Assembly: GCF_010093815.1 (NCBI RefSeq)
Contig: NW_022985551.1
Location: 454,614-518,613 of the forward strand
DNA length: 64,000 nucleotides
Origin: Pseudovirgaria hyperparasitica
Taxonomy: Eukaryota > Ascomycota > Dothideomycetes > Acrospermales > Acrospermaceae
Direction: 5' to 3'
The translations under genes were made by a program, and so were the position numbers. A model generated the notes under the pieces. It saw only the letters and a list, made by a program, of their open reading frames with translations. It had not been told where the DNA came from and did no database searches. This document shows positions 22,001 to 33,564 of this stretch, one piece after another. The first letter of the stretch is position 1. Every line of letters begins with the position of its first letter.

Positions 22001-24439
22001 ATGCCGTTGTTTCGGGCTGCTTCCTTTTGCTTGTGACTTGCCTTGCGTGCTATGCTGTGAGGCGTACGGCTGTTTGGCCTGATTTCCAGAGCTTTCTGAT
22101 AGAATCTTGCTCGGCCTGTTCAACGGAATCGCTGGCTTTAAAAAGGGATTAGGTTGGGGTACAACCCGATGTGGTTCAATATTTTCAGTGGCAGAATCCG
22201 GAATCTCTGCGAATATTCCTTCTTCGTCCGAATCCCCGTACGTTTCCTCTTCGTCGTCACTGATTGAATGGACTATGCCACCCATGTTGTGAGTGAAGAC
22301 TTGATTTTCAAACAGGTTTGCATCGTCCTCGAAACCAGCCTCATGGACGTACTGTTTATTCCTAGTAGGGGATGGGTTTCTGTGGGATGGCGCTTTGTGA
22401 GGTATTTGCTGCAAAGGGCTCTGTCTTCCGGACTGGTCTGGTCGCGGAATATGGCTGGTTTTTCGACTATTGATAAAGTTGTCCGCTCCTCCAGTTTTGA
22501 TTTGAGCATTACCTGCATATTGTGTCTGACGAATACCGCTCGAACTCAGCACAGGCTCGGGTCCCACACCGTTGAATGGGCTCACTTGCGTCGAGTGCAC
22601 CATCACTCGAGTAGGTTTGGATGGATCACGCACGTTCCAGATGTGCCCTGTGCTGTCAATGATTCCCAGCTCCTGCAGCGACATGAAGATGGTTGCCGAT
22701 GTCTTCTTAATACGGTTTGTGAGATCTCTGTTTTCATCACTCTCCGCTTGTTCTGGCATACCACCTTCACTGAAGACTGCCTGTAAATTCTGCCAAAGCT
22801 TATCTTTTCTCTCTACATGACGTCTATGCACTCTTGTCAAGCGCTGTAACGACTCAAGTCTCTGAAGGCGGACTTTGATTTTATCAGTCTGGGCGGCCAA
22901 ATCGGGTGCAGAAGTACCGGTGAATTCTTGTTCAAGGGCTTCTTCCTCTAGTTGATCAACTCTCGCTCGTGCTTCGTTGACCAACTCTTGCATTTCCGAG
23001 TCAGGCCAGCCAACGAAGATATCGACTTTGGCTTTCTCTTCCATAGACAAGCTAGTCGTGCCTATGCTTTGGGAACTGAAGATGGGTGTCTTCGTGGGAT
23101 CAGACACCATGCGGTTTGCATCAGCAGCAGGGTCAGCCTCGTTTCTTCGCAGTAAGAGTGCAGACTCGACTTCTTGCACCATCTGAGCTTTCTCGGGGCT
23201 TTGGCTTCGTACTCTAGGCGGCGGCGCCGTACACAGCGGAGATTTTGTTGGACTTCCAAGGTTCGTTCTGACTGATTGACCGGCCGGCTCAGTGGTTCGT
23301 AGCGGTTTTCGCGGAGAGGAAAAAGTTTTGTTTTGGGGTTGAGCTGTCTCTGGTTCGTGATCTGACATATCGATGTCGTACTCGTCTTCCGAATCTTCAA
23401 CTACCCGCGCCTTTGCTCGGACTTGAGGTTTCTTAGACTGTTCGACGGTATGTATAGTCTTTGGTGGAGTGTGCCTAGGCGATGGAGGTGCATTAAGACT
23501 TTCGGTCCCGTCGGTAATCCGTGTGCCTGATGCTAATCGACTGGGGGACTTTCTGGAGCTCGTGCGAAACAGAACCTTTCCTTCGATAACACATTCCTCG
23601 TCATCGTGCCCGTCAAATAATGATTCGTCATATTCATCGAGTGCAGCATCAAAAGGAGCTACGTCTGCTTGCAAGACAGGACGAGACCGCGCGACTGTTG
23701 AGTACGGCGGCGGGGGGTCGTTTGGCTGGTCGAAGTCGTCGATTGAAACAAATTCTGCCCTTGAGGGGCTAGAAAGCTCTCGAGTGAGAAGTCTTTCGTC
23801 CTTGATCTTCTTTGGTTTATGACGCCTGGATGGTGTATCGAATCCATATTCCTCGCTCGTTCTCTTCTTACTGAGCTGTGATTTGGCGGGGCGCTCCTCT
23901 GTCAGATCAACGGTGTGAAATTTGTGGGAAGGAGTAGGTGGCAATTGATGTATGTCTATGGGGTTTGCTCTCTTCTTGTAGGGTCCTGGCTCGGTTGGAG
24001 AAGCGTCCTCTATGGGTCTTGTGAATTGGCGCTCGGCATTCTGATGAAACTTCTTACCCTCCCCAACAACAGCTCCTCGATGGCCCTGCGTAGCCTTGAT
24101 GGATGTAGACTTGACGTCTGGCGAAGCAAGCATCAGCATTCGAGGCTTCGAAGCAGAGCTGGGACCAATCTTGAGCCTGGCCATGTCGTCCACAGACTGT
24201 TCCCCGCCACGGTGCGGGGCACCCTGATTCTCCTGATGTAGATGATCCCTCCGAGATGATGTATCATTGTCTCGAGCAATATGGGTTACATCGGTAGCGG
24301 GGATGTCGTTCTGAAGCGTCGCAGAGCTTGGGTAGCTCTCGAATGAGCGAGTGGCGCGCTGTTGGGTTGATGGAGGAGGAATGAATGGTTTTGAAGACAG
24401 AAGCCAGGTCAAATGCTGTCTCAGGTTATGACTTGTCAT
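19097..24439 (-). CDS. RecQ-family DNA helicase, Sgs1/BLM type
   Basis: Two exons on the minus strand: 24439-20438 and 20389-19097, with a 48-base intron (donor GTAAGG, acceptor CATAG). The product has about 1764 residues. The first ~830 are disordered and acidic, opening with an HLTWLL motif. The helicase core follows: Walker A MPTGGGKS (Lys859), DEAH box (Asp966), and motif VI near QETGRAGRDG. Next come the RecQ zinc-binding Cys residues (CENQSDC...CDNC), a winged-helix RQC region ending at GFATSYL, interrupted by the intron, and an HRDC domain at about 1470-1550. The last ~200 residues are acidic, then Gly/Ser/Arg/Lys-rich. This is the full architecture of the 3'-5' helicases that dissolve recombination intermediates with Top3-Rmi1. 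It is head-to-head with the decarboxylase gene. Confidence 0.93.
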
Positions 24440-24926
24440 CTGGAGCTCTCATACTGTCGAGTGTGAGTCTCATCGGCACCGTCCCGAATCAAAGAGCATT
24501 GGTCGTTATGGGCACGGATTCGTGATAGGTCGAGCTGGTTGAGAAGTAGTCGTGACTTCGCCGCGTCGCGTGGCTTAGCGCGAGGCGATCAGGCATAAAC
24601 ATCGCGCACGCACGTGATGGTGGCAAAAGTCTTTAATATGTGTTTGTCTGGCCTCAATCACTTCTCGATAGCCTAGACGCATATATCATGATGATTACAT
24701 GGTCTGCTATGTTGCCGCATGCAACTATGAACGAGGTTATCTGGAGTGCCTGCGTCCTGAAGTCTGTCTTAGCCGTGGAAACTGCCCGGCCGACACAATT
24801 TGACTCGCGCTGATCTAACTAATTATCAATCTATATTGACCTTTAGAGGAAATTACTCGAACGCTTTAACCCCTGGACAACGTTATATTGTCATTAGTAT
24901 CATCTCACTATACTCACAGAAGACCC
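24440..24926. promoter_or_regulatory. Shared divergent promoter region
   Basis: A 487-bp gap between the start codons of the RecQ helicase (-) and the PLP decarboxylase (+). Both promoters must lie here. No specific binding site is claimed. Confidence 0.5.
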
Positions 24927-26471
24927 ATGACAACATCAATATCGACCATGCAGTCCTTACGATCATTCCCAAACGTCCAATCTCTAATCGACAGACTTCT
25001 CGATAGTGCTGTTCCTGGCGAGGTTCTCCCAAGCCAGCAAACGCTTGCTGAAGCACGAAACCAGCTCTTCAAAACTCTACCATCGAACGGCATAGGTCTG
25101 GAAAGCACCATTGAACATCTGACCCGGTATATCAAACCAGCACTCAATGGCAACAGCCTCACAGCTAATTACTATGGCTTCGTTACCGGAGGATCCACCG
25201 CGGCAGCATCTCTGGCAGACAATCTAGCTACATTGTATGACCAGAACGTACAAGTCCATCTGCCCAACGAAACAATCGCCACTGACCTCGAGGACGCAGC
25301 ATTACGCATGCTCTGTAGTCTCCTTTCTCTGAATGCCGAGGAATGGCCACATCGAACCTTCACTACCGGTGCAACAGCCAGTAACGTGATAGGTCTTGCA
25401 TGCGCCCGCGAGGCCGTCATCTCCAAGCACCTCACAGCGAAGGGCGCATATTCCGTGTCATGTGTTGGCGAGACTGGTCTGGTCAAAGCCATGCGCGAGG
25501 CTGGCGTAGAGGACATCCAAGTCCTAACGTCAGCACCACATTCCTCCCTCAGCAAAGCAGCCAGCATACTCGGCTTAGGAAGGTCATGCATTAAACTCAT
25601 CGGCCACGAGAACGCACCGCATCTCATAGACCTTGCCAAACTGGAATCCGCGCTTCAAGAGCCCAATGTTGCAAGTATTGTGGCAATATCATGCTCTGAA
25701 GTGAACACAGGCAAATTCGCAACCCATAGCGAAAGCCACATGCGTGAGATTCGCCACCTGTGCGACCGCTTCAATGCTTGGGTACATGTCGACGGGGCGT
25801 TCGGCATCTTCGCACGACTCCTGACGGATGCAGATGACGCTTCTCTCATCCAGGCTTCTTCCGGAATCGAACTCGCCGACTCCATCACCGGAGACGGTCA
25901 TAAACTCCTCAACGTTCCATATGATTGTGGATTTATACTTACGCGTTCCCGTTCAAACGCTGAGCAGGTCTTTCAAAACCCGAACGCGGCATATCTCAGT
26001 GGAGGCGCAGCGAGCGACATCGCATCCCCCCTTAATATTGGCATCGAAAACTCACGTAGGTTCCGTGCTCTGCCAGTCTATGCGACTCTCGTGGCATACG
26101 GCCGCCATGGCTACGCAGAGATGCTAGAGCGCCAGGTAAGACTGTCACGTGGCATCGCGAAGTACATAACAGAAAGTGCACACTTTGAGCTTCTGCCAGA
26201 GAGAACCGTAAAAGAAGGCATCAAAGATAGCTTCGATGATGTATTCATTATCGTACTCTTCCGCGCACGAGATGCATCTTTGAACGATCGGCTAGTGGAT
26301 CTGATAAAAGCGACGGCAAAGATATACGTTTCTGGCACTGCATGGAAGGGTCTGCCAGCATGTCGTTTCGCCGTATCAAATTGGGCGGTTGAGCCAGAGC
26401 GTGATCTCCAGCTGATCACGTCGGTCCTTGAAGGCATCGTACACGACTGGAAAAGTAGGACTGCTGCATAA
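24927..26471 (+). CDS. PLP-dependent (group II) decarboxylase-like protein
   Basis: One exon of 514 codons. The frame is open further upstream only from a TTG at 24888, so the first ATG at 24927 is used; a second ATG is at 24948. The fold type I pattern is clear: TGATASNVIGLACARE near the cofactor phosphate site, HVDGAFG with the ring-nitrogen Asp289, and ITGDGHKLLN with the Schiff-base Lys326. This is the group II decarboxylase family (glutamate, aromatic amino acid and tyrosine decarboxylases and relatives). The order of motifs and the small C-terminal domain fit. The substrate cannot be named; the amino acid bound by the family varies. No transmembrane or targeting segment is seen. Confidence 0.88.
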   Translation: MTTSISTMQSLRSFPNVQSLIDRLLDSAVPGEVLPSQQTLAEARNQLFKTLPSNGIGLESTIEHLTRYIKPALNGNSLTANYYGFVTGGSTAAASLADNLATLYDQNVQVHLPNETIATDLEDAALRMLCSLLSLNAEEWPHRTFTTGATASNVIGLACAREAVISKHLTAKGAYSVSCVGETGLVKAMREAGVEDIQVLTSAPHSSLSKAASILGLGRSCIKLIGHENAPHLIDLAKLESALQEPNVASIVAISCSEVNTGKFATHSESHMREIRHLCDRFNAWVHVDGAFGIFARLLTDADDASLIQASSGIELADSITGDGHKLLNVPYDCGFILTRSRSNAEQVFQNPNAAYLSGGAASDIASPLNIGIENSRRFRALPVYATLVAYGRHGYAEMLERQVRLSRGIAKYITESAHFELLPERTVKEGIKDSFDDVFIIVLFRARDASLNDRLVDLIKATAKIYVSGTAWKGLPACRFAVSNWAVEPERDLQLITSVLEGIVHDWKSRTAA

Positions 26472-27457
26472 GTACCCGCTCGTGCTTCCATACGTAATCA
26501 TTAGCCTTGATAGACACTACGCCATATACATAAGAACCCCAACAATAGCCACTCATTGGACAGTTTCACTGTCAGCTGTGCCATGGAATCTCTCTGGAAC
26601 AGAGTCTCCACTCTTAGCTTGTCTGCTTTCACGAGCCTGACGATGGACCCTATGTAGGGATTCGCACCGGCCCGCTGACCAAGTTGACCTTTGCCGGCTG
26701 TGGTAAAGCGGCGTTGATTGTATTCCTCTGAACATTGTATGGTCAGGGCTGGCACCAATCGCGGAGCTTGCACGACCGAGTGCGATCTGGGACAAAGAAG
26801 ATAGTTTGTAGCGTGAGGCCACTAAATGTATGAAGTAACGTCGTGGGTCAGGCTGCGTGTTTGCCAATAAGCTGACTTGGTAGTTCGTATATAGCTATGG
26901 ATATCCGGCGAGGGGTATCTTGAATTTCTGGCATGCTGACTCGTGCTTACGCTTAGGCGTACGTCACTTCTCAGTGTCTCTCGAGTCCTGCAACAGCAGG
27001 TAATCTATATTCGTGCCATAAGTGATGTTAAATGCAGCGAGTACTCGCCATAGTGATGTGACGTCCATTGACTCAACACTAAATGATATAAGTCTCGCTA
27101 GGCTTCAGGGTTCATCTCACGGCCTCTAGCTGTTTTCGTCATCCAACGCCGTCTGTAATATGACATATTACTGCAGCATGAACAGGCCTCCCCGTCCGAA
27201 CAAGAAAGTTGCTTCACACCTAATGAGTTAAGGTTCCCCGCAACGAGCCTTCCAGTCCTGATCATTCCTGCGTCGTACTGTCCCATTTCGTGTGACCGAT
27301 GACGTATGTCTTTCATCGAAACATAAGCGTGAGTGATACAAATAGCCTCCACCTCAGCGCGAATCCATTTCTTGTTCATCTTCCACTCCAACCTCAGACA
27401 ATCTTCACACTTTACCAACTTGAACTCCAACCAAACTAACCCTCAATCTCGATCATC
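26472..27457. other. Intergenic, promoter of the Hsp9/12 gene
   Basis: About 1 kb with no convincing gene. An AGGGG element (near 26905) matches the core of the yeast stress response element, and the last ~90 bases before the ATG are rich in C and A (tccactccaacc, ccaaccaaactaacc), as often seen in leaders of highly expressed fungal genes. The link between the AGGGG and stress induction is inference. Confidence 0.45.
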
Positions 27458-27828
27458 ATGACTGACGCCGGCCGCAAGGATTTCTCCACCAGTACGTCGA
27501 GTGTCTCACGCAAGCTCTTCATGCTCTAACACCTTCACAGAGGCGAAGGAGTCTATCATCCCAGACTCCACCAAATCCACCCATACCAAGGCCAAGGAAG
27601 ATATCACTGATGCCGGTGACAAGGTCGTACGGTAAGCAAGGTCATTACTTTACTTCTTTATTCCGTCATCTCATCATCGATAGTGGTATTCAGCCCGACG
27701 GCAGCAAGTCGCACACTCAAGAGGCCAGCGACAAGATTGGCCGCAGCAAGGACCGAAATGAGCACGGTACCTCTGGAGGTGGCATCGGTGAGAAGATCAA
27801 GGACGCTCTTCACATCAACAAGAAGTAG
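27458..27828 (+). CDS. Hsp9/Hsp12-family stress protein
   Basis: Three exons: 27458-27491, 27541-27631 and 27684-27828, with introns of 49 and 52 bases (donors GTACGT and GTAAGC, acceptors CAG and TAG, first branch CTCTAAC). Splicing yields 89 residues beginning MTDAGRKDF, the signature start of Hsp12/Hsp9/Wh11 proteins, followed by PDSTKS, EDITDAGDKV and IQPDGSKS, and ending IGEKIKDALHINKK. The protein is Lys/Asp/Gly-rich with no hydrophobic core. Family members are unstructured in water, become helical on membranes and accumulate under heat, osmotic or stationary-phase stress. The predicted splicing is supported by the frame closing exactly at both joins. Confidence 0.9.
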
Positions 27829-28964
27829 AGTGGTCCGGACGACTGATGGATAGCATCGAAGTCGTCTCAAGCGGGAGATCTCGTTGAAAGCGTAACTACA
27901 CCTGATGACGGCCTGAGACTTTACTTTGTACTGTTAGCACGATGATACCACTGAAGTAATTTTACCTTTTCTCTCAATACATTTACTACTATGCTTTAAC
28001 TATAAATGCAAACGGTCCTTGTAATGGTTATGTCAATGGTCCAGCAGTTAAGACGCGTAGTCATATTCACAGTGTATTGCCACGACATCAGGTAAGCCAG
28101 TCGCCTAGCCTGGTAGCCAGCGAGATGAACCATCAAGCATGAGATGTGACAGTCGGCACATGCAAAAGAAATGATTAAGATGCAGGCCAGTGTACTATGT
28201 ATACTGAAGATACAAGGCAGAACCCTTGCAAGGCTTGTAGCCATAACAGAGCCCTGAAGCTAAGCTTTTGATGGAGGCGCCGGCGCCAAACAAAGCGGAT
28301 CAAAAGGGGAAAAGGAGCAATCGGACGGCGGAAAGAGCGATACTGATTGGGCGGAGAATGGGGAGGCAGGAACAGAAACGTGGGAAGTGACGTGTGAAGG
28401 GTCTCGAGTCGCCCGGTAGTCCGAGCGTTGCGTTGCTGCGACTACCCAGCCACACCAAAACACCCAGCCATCACCAACCTCACCATTTCCAGATGCACTG
28501 CACTCTGCGGAAAAAGGACAGCCACCGCAGTTTCGGACAATTCTTCCTACTCTCCACACAGAATAAGCTACATCTCTCTTTGCTCTAACATCTATCTCAA
28601 CAGTCTTGATCTATCTCAAAAGTTCAACTTTCTAACCCTTGAGTTAAGCGCAGGGTCGAACATACATTCGCTACCAGACTTTGGATAGTTTCATTCCTGA
28701 GCTGCAAGTCGGGAATTGCGTACATTCCGATCCACCGCATCTATCGCTACATTTCTCCATACCTCTTATTTTGACATTCCTCATACGACACCCCACATTC
28801 CTCGCATCGCCAGACAGATCGCACCCAGAGACGGCAGCCGTCTCACACGGCATCGGCTGCATCCCTCGACGGACAGCTCTCTCCGTCCCTCGGGAGCCGT
28901 ACGAGGAACGAAGGGATAGTATAGAGTCAAGCAAGGAAGAAGGGAAAGGAGAAGGGCAGTCGCA
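27829..28964. other. Intergenic
   Basis: Contains the 3' UTR of the Hsp9/12 gene and the promoter of the Fig1-like gene. Open frames on both strands at 28260-29066 have no recognisable protein character. Confidence 0.55.
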
Positions 28965-29934
28965 ATGGCGAACCTCAGATTTGCGGTTAGCATGCAGAGT
29001 ACGTAGTCGCCCCAACCCTCCATATCTCAGGACCAGATTACTAACATAACACAGGGCTGATACCATTCCTCGGCTTTCATCACCTTCTCATGATCCTAAT
29101 CGCCAATGCCATCATACTACTTTGTGAGTCTCAGACCCTACTGCGCAACAATCCAATGCTAATGACATTCCAGCACTCCTCCTAGCAGGTTGCTCCTCAA
29201 CATCACCTCTCATCCCAGGAATATTCCTCATATCCCTCTACTACGAAAACTATGCACCCACATACGATCCCGCGCAAGTGGATCCTGGCGTCACATCCGC
29301 CATTGCAAACATTGTTGGGCAAGCTTCAATGGAGGTTAGAGTCGGATACTTCGGTCTCTGTGTCAACCCTGATGGCGGCAGCTGGCTATGTACGAGCAAT
29401 GCCACATCCCTGGCACAGCAAGTTAGCGTAGACCAGGATCCACTCAACCTGATCTGGGTCGCGAGTACATTCAAGGATAGCATTGTCTTTCCGTACCTGC
29501 TGTAAGTCAATGCATTCGCCATAACCATCCGCTCTTTGACTGACCTTTCCAATAGGATCGTAGCAATTGTTCTCGCATTCTTCACCTTTATCCTGCTTGC
29601 CACATTTCCGGGCTGGCACGAAGAGCGTGACGCAACAACCGGTTCCGACGTCGATGTAAAGCCGTTCCCATCTCGACCTGTCTCACAGATTGCTCTCGCT
29701 CTGATCTTCGTCAGCTCCATCTTCGTGCTTGTATCTGTATTGTGGCAACACACTGCATCCGTAGCAGCAGCGACAGTAGCCCAAGATCTAGGCAATGGGA
29801 GTGTGAGAAGTGGGGTCGGAACAGCTGCCATGGTGCTTGGTTGGTTCGGCTTCGTGCTACTCATAATAGTCACGATCGGTCTCTTGGTCATCATAATAAG
29901 CATGGTCGTTCTGGACAGACTGACGGACGACTAA
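28965..29934 (+). CDS. Fig1-like membrane protein
   Basis: Four exons: 28965-28998, 29055-29123, 29174-29501 and 29556-29934, with introns of 56, 50 and 54 bases (donors GTACGT, GTGAGT, GTAAGT; acceptors CAG, CAG, TAG). The product has 269 residues. An N-terminal hydrophobic helix is followed by AGCSSTSP, an extracellular-type domain with VGYFGLC and a second Cys in SWLC, then three more hydrophobic helices and a short cytosolic tail. This is the pattern of the Fig1 family (Ca2+ regulator and membrane fusion protein), which in yeast promotes low-affinity Ca2+ uptake and cell fusion during mating and in filamentous fungi affects hyphal growth and sex. The G-[YF]-x-G-x-C motif is seen directly; the function is inferred from the family. 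Confidence 0.85.
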
Positions 29935-30461
29935 GAAGACGATGTCATTAGGGGGAACAATGCTGGACGTTATATATGGGACGCAGACATACGACAAAAT
30001 AATGGGTTTCGATGACGACAACGTACAAAAGAAGGAAGAGATCGGTTCAACGAGATGGTGGAGGTCCATTTCTGTTCATGAGCGTGCATAAACTTATTCC
30101 CCCTTCATGTCTTCCTATTTTCAGTACTTGGGAAGCGCGGACGCAGATTCGTCATATCGGTGCTACGATGCCACCGACGCGCTGGCATATGAGCTCGGAG
30201 TTACTGGGTGGGACACTTTTGAAGTTCAACTGATGGGGAATGCAATGGCGATGTATCCAGCCCAAGCCGCCTGGGAACTGTACGTATATAGATGACCCAT
30301 GAGATGGGACCGAATGAATTAAAGATTGAACAAAGCTCGACAAAGGCCCTGAATGATATTATATTATTGGATCCGTGATTGATGGTGCTGTCCTTCGTGA
30401 ATAACTGCTCATCCACTGCTCATCATCAACTGCTCATCATCAACGGCTCATCATCGTCGCT
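29935..30461. other. Intergenic between convergent genes
   Basis: Lies between the 3' ends of the Fig1-like gene (+) and COG3 (-). A 62-codon ATG frame (30107-30295, +) is present, without recognisable similarity or splice signals; it may be chance. A tctcatcatcaactgc repeat lies at about 30409-30455. Confidence 0.5.
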
Positions 30462-33196
30462 CTACGTACTCCCACTCCGACTGATTCCACTCCCCATACT
30501 CCCCACGTCATCATCCTCGTCCATATCCTGCTCAAACGCCAACCTACCCACATTGAACAGCCCCTCAGCCCACTCCGCAAACGCCTCGGCATCCCAAACC
30601 TCATCGTCCCTACCCTTGCCCTTCTTCGGCAAGCCTTTGCCATTTGCCCTGCTCTGCGCCACATAGCGATCATGGAAAGTCTCGTAGAGCTCAATGACCC
30701 GGTCTTGCACTGCGGCGACAAGGGTCTCGCGTGTGCGCACATCGTCGATATACTCCTCCAACCGCTTGCGCATAAACGGCGTTTCCTTCTCCATGGCGCT
30801 GCGCACAAGCTGTGTAGCGGCATGCGGATCGAACGACTTTTTCGCCTGTGCACCTTCTGAGACGGCCGCGGCCATGCGAGTAGCAAAGGAGTTTGTGAAT
30901 TCGTTGATGACAGTGCGGAGTTTACCGTCGAGCTCGGCTTTGGCATCGAGCATGTTCTCGACTACTTTTGGGACGAGGCCGCCGCCGACGAGGCGCATCA
31001 AATTTGCGGGGTTGAAAAGGCCGCCGCGAGATCGGAGTTCGTGGAAGGTCGAGGTCATGGATGAGAAGTCGAAGCCGACTTCTGGGGTGACGAATTCAAT
31101 GTCGAAGGCGACAATTTGTTGTTTGAGTAGGAGTAGATGTTTGATCAGGAAGAGGTTGGCGTCAGTAGGGGAGGAGCGCTGGGAGATCTGGGATGCTGCG
31201 TTATGTAGGGAGAGCGTCGTCTGGTGGACTATTTGATGAGCAAGGTCGTCGAAGACGGAGGACTATAGAGAGATGTTAGTGAAGCTATGAAGTAATGAAA
31301 GGGCAAACATACGTGGACAAGGCGGTAGATCTTGCTGAGAAGCCATATTGCCTTACGCATCGTTGGATACCAGTCTTGGTACGCATTGAAGTTGAACGCG
31401 CTTAGGCCGTCTTCTTCTGACTCGACAATCATGGTTTGGGGGAGGACACCGTTCTGAGAGCCTTTGCGACCAGATAGGGCGGGCTGGGCTGACAAAGTCT
31501 TGAGTTTAGCATTACGATCGAATCGGCCGGGATAGTCGAGGTCCTCTGGCTTCGGCCTATATTGCTCAATGTCTGTCTTCAGGACCCCCAGTGCGAGGAA
31601 TACAAGTCGTGTCTGAGCATCTTCTAGTGCCGAGTGTATCAAAGCTGGAAAGTTGAGACGACTCCGATCTAGAGGGTCCTCTTCCTCCTCATCTGGGTCT
31701 ATATATCGGGTCTGGATGAAGGTGCAGAGCTCGCAAAGTTTGGTCATCTGTGTTTCGTGTATGATACGGGGCCGAAGATGGTCGAAAAGGGGCTCGCATA
31801 ACGATTCGAGAAAGTGATATAGTCTTCCATCAGTCTCAAACCATTCGAACCACAGCTCATATTCGTCAACAAGGATGCCCCGCAAGAAGCTTATGCTACT
31901 CCTTGCAAAGGCGACGAGGTCTTTTGACGTGCTTGGAGCCAGCGCAATTTCCCCCATCTCCTTTGAGACGATAGGCAGTATCAACCTGCCCCGGGCGGTC
32001 GAATAGCTTTGGTACAATTCGTTCATCAAACTTTGATATTCTGCTTCTGTACCAGCTTCGGCGTTCGCTGGTACCACAGCACGTTTTTGTATTTGGAGAC
32101 CTAGTTGTTTCAGTTCTGGGGCACCGACCCTGAATTTGGCATACAGAAGAGCAGACATAGTGGTCTCGTTGAGTTGCCTATCTGCAATTCGTTTCGACAC
32201 ATCGGCAGCTATCTCTCGAAGAGCATTGGTGATGTGTACACGGATCAATGTGAGTCCTCGCGTCAGAAGTAATCGGTACCGAGATCGGTATGTGGCCGCT
32301 TCGCGGTGGCTCGGCTGGCACATATTAGTAGAGGGCAAAGCTTGCACACGAATACATACATGAGATTCCATGTATTCCAAGCAGCTGTCGAGGTTCTCCA
32401 GCATGTCCACATATTCTTTTCGTCTCACGTGGTTTCCAGCACCGGGGGCATTCAACCTGCGTGTGATCGGCTCAAGGTATGCATAGTACCGCAAATTATC
32501 TTCCACTTCATCTGCAAGCTTAACAATGCGCCTTTGATCGTGGACCAAGCTCTCGCATTGTGTCTGAAAAGCAGTAGTCTGGTGTTCTACGGCCTTGAAT
32601 GAGTTCGAGAGAGATACTAGGTTCTTTAAAGCAGAAGATGTGTCGAGGAGCAGATTATCCAAATGCGACTTTGTGAGGCTCAGTTGGTCATGATATAGTC
32701 TTCAATTGACGATCAGCAGGTCACACATTCAAGCATATCGGGTCTCATACCGATACTGCTCATGGCTCGCATCTAGCAGCTCATCGCTGATATCTCCATA
32801 CCATTCCGTAAAGTCAATTTCAGTCTTAATTTGGTCTCTTGTCCTTTTCTTTGCCTTTTCTGCCTCGCGTTCCTTCTCATGCTCTTTTCGAACGTGTGCC
32901 CTGACCACATCGTAAAAGTCGCTGTAGGATTTCGCACGCCGCGCAATGGTAGCTTCTGGTGGCCCAATCGTATCTGTAAGTTCCTCAGGTATCTCGGGTA
33001 TACCGACTGCGGTCTCGACGTCAGCTGAAGTGCCATCCTACAACGATTCATCAATAACGTAGAGCTCGCGCAGGCTGATTGCAGAGCTTACGTTTGGTTG
33101 CTTCAGTAGACTCTCGCGACGTTTGTGGCCCTTCGACTTGTCCTGCTGGGTGCTAGAGCGAGGGACGAATGCATCATACCAACTCGCTTCATACAT
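30462..33196 (-). CDS. Conserved oligomeric Golgi complex subunit 3 (Sec34)
   Basis: Four exons on the minus strand: 33196-33092, 33037-32751, 32699-31313 and 31262-30462, with introns of 54, 51 and 50 bases (donors GTAAGC, GTATGA, GTATGT; acceptors TAG, AAG, TAG). Every join closes the frame. The product has 859 residues. A Sec34-type coiled-coil region (about 130-230) begins after HEQYR and includes LDNLLLDTSSAL and LADEVEDNLRYY; the middle holds LEYMESH and the typical helical CATCHR segments; the C-terminal part contains the FNPANLMRLVGGGLVP segment. COG3 is part of lobe A of the COG tether, which guides retrograde vesicles within the Golgi. It is head-to-head with the mitochondrial RCC1 gene. 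Confidence 0.9.
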
Positions 33197-33564
33197 TTTC
33201 CAGAGAGAGGAGGGAGGTTGATGGCGCGAGCGTGAAGGCTCATTTCCCGTTCACTCTGCTGTAAATAGCTGTATGCATCTCAAGCTGGCCTGAAACTCCA
33301 AGATGTGGGGGTTTATGCCTGAATGCCTGCATGCCTGAATGCGTTGTCTGTGGTGCTTCTTATTGGACTAACAGACGCGACTAGCTTGCATCTCTATGAC
33401 GCTTTTAGGTCTGGGGAAATGCTCTAAGCGTCCCATGGAATATTGATCCATCTCCGCGCAACGGCTTACGATCAGCTATGTCTGCCTTCTGGTTTGCCCT
33501 TAATGCCATCATGCCATAATTCTTTCTTACTGCTCTTTCCACGCTTCGATTGTCAACTTTCACG
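33197..33564. promoter_or_regulatory. Shared divergent promoter of COG3 and the Fmp25-like gene
   Basis: A 368-bp gap between two divergent start codons. A short imperfect repeat (gcctgaatgcctgcatg, about 33315-33343) is visible. No specific factor site is claimed. Confidence 0.5.

Noticed and set aside
30107-30295. 62-codon frame between the Fig1-like gene and COG3
   Set aside because: No similarity, no splice signals, and located in the 3' gap of two convergent genes.
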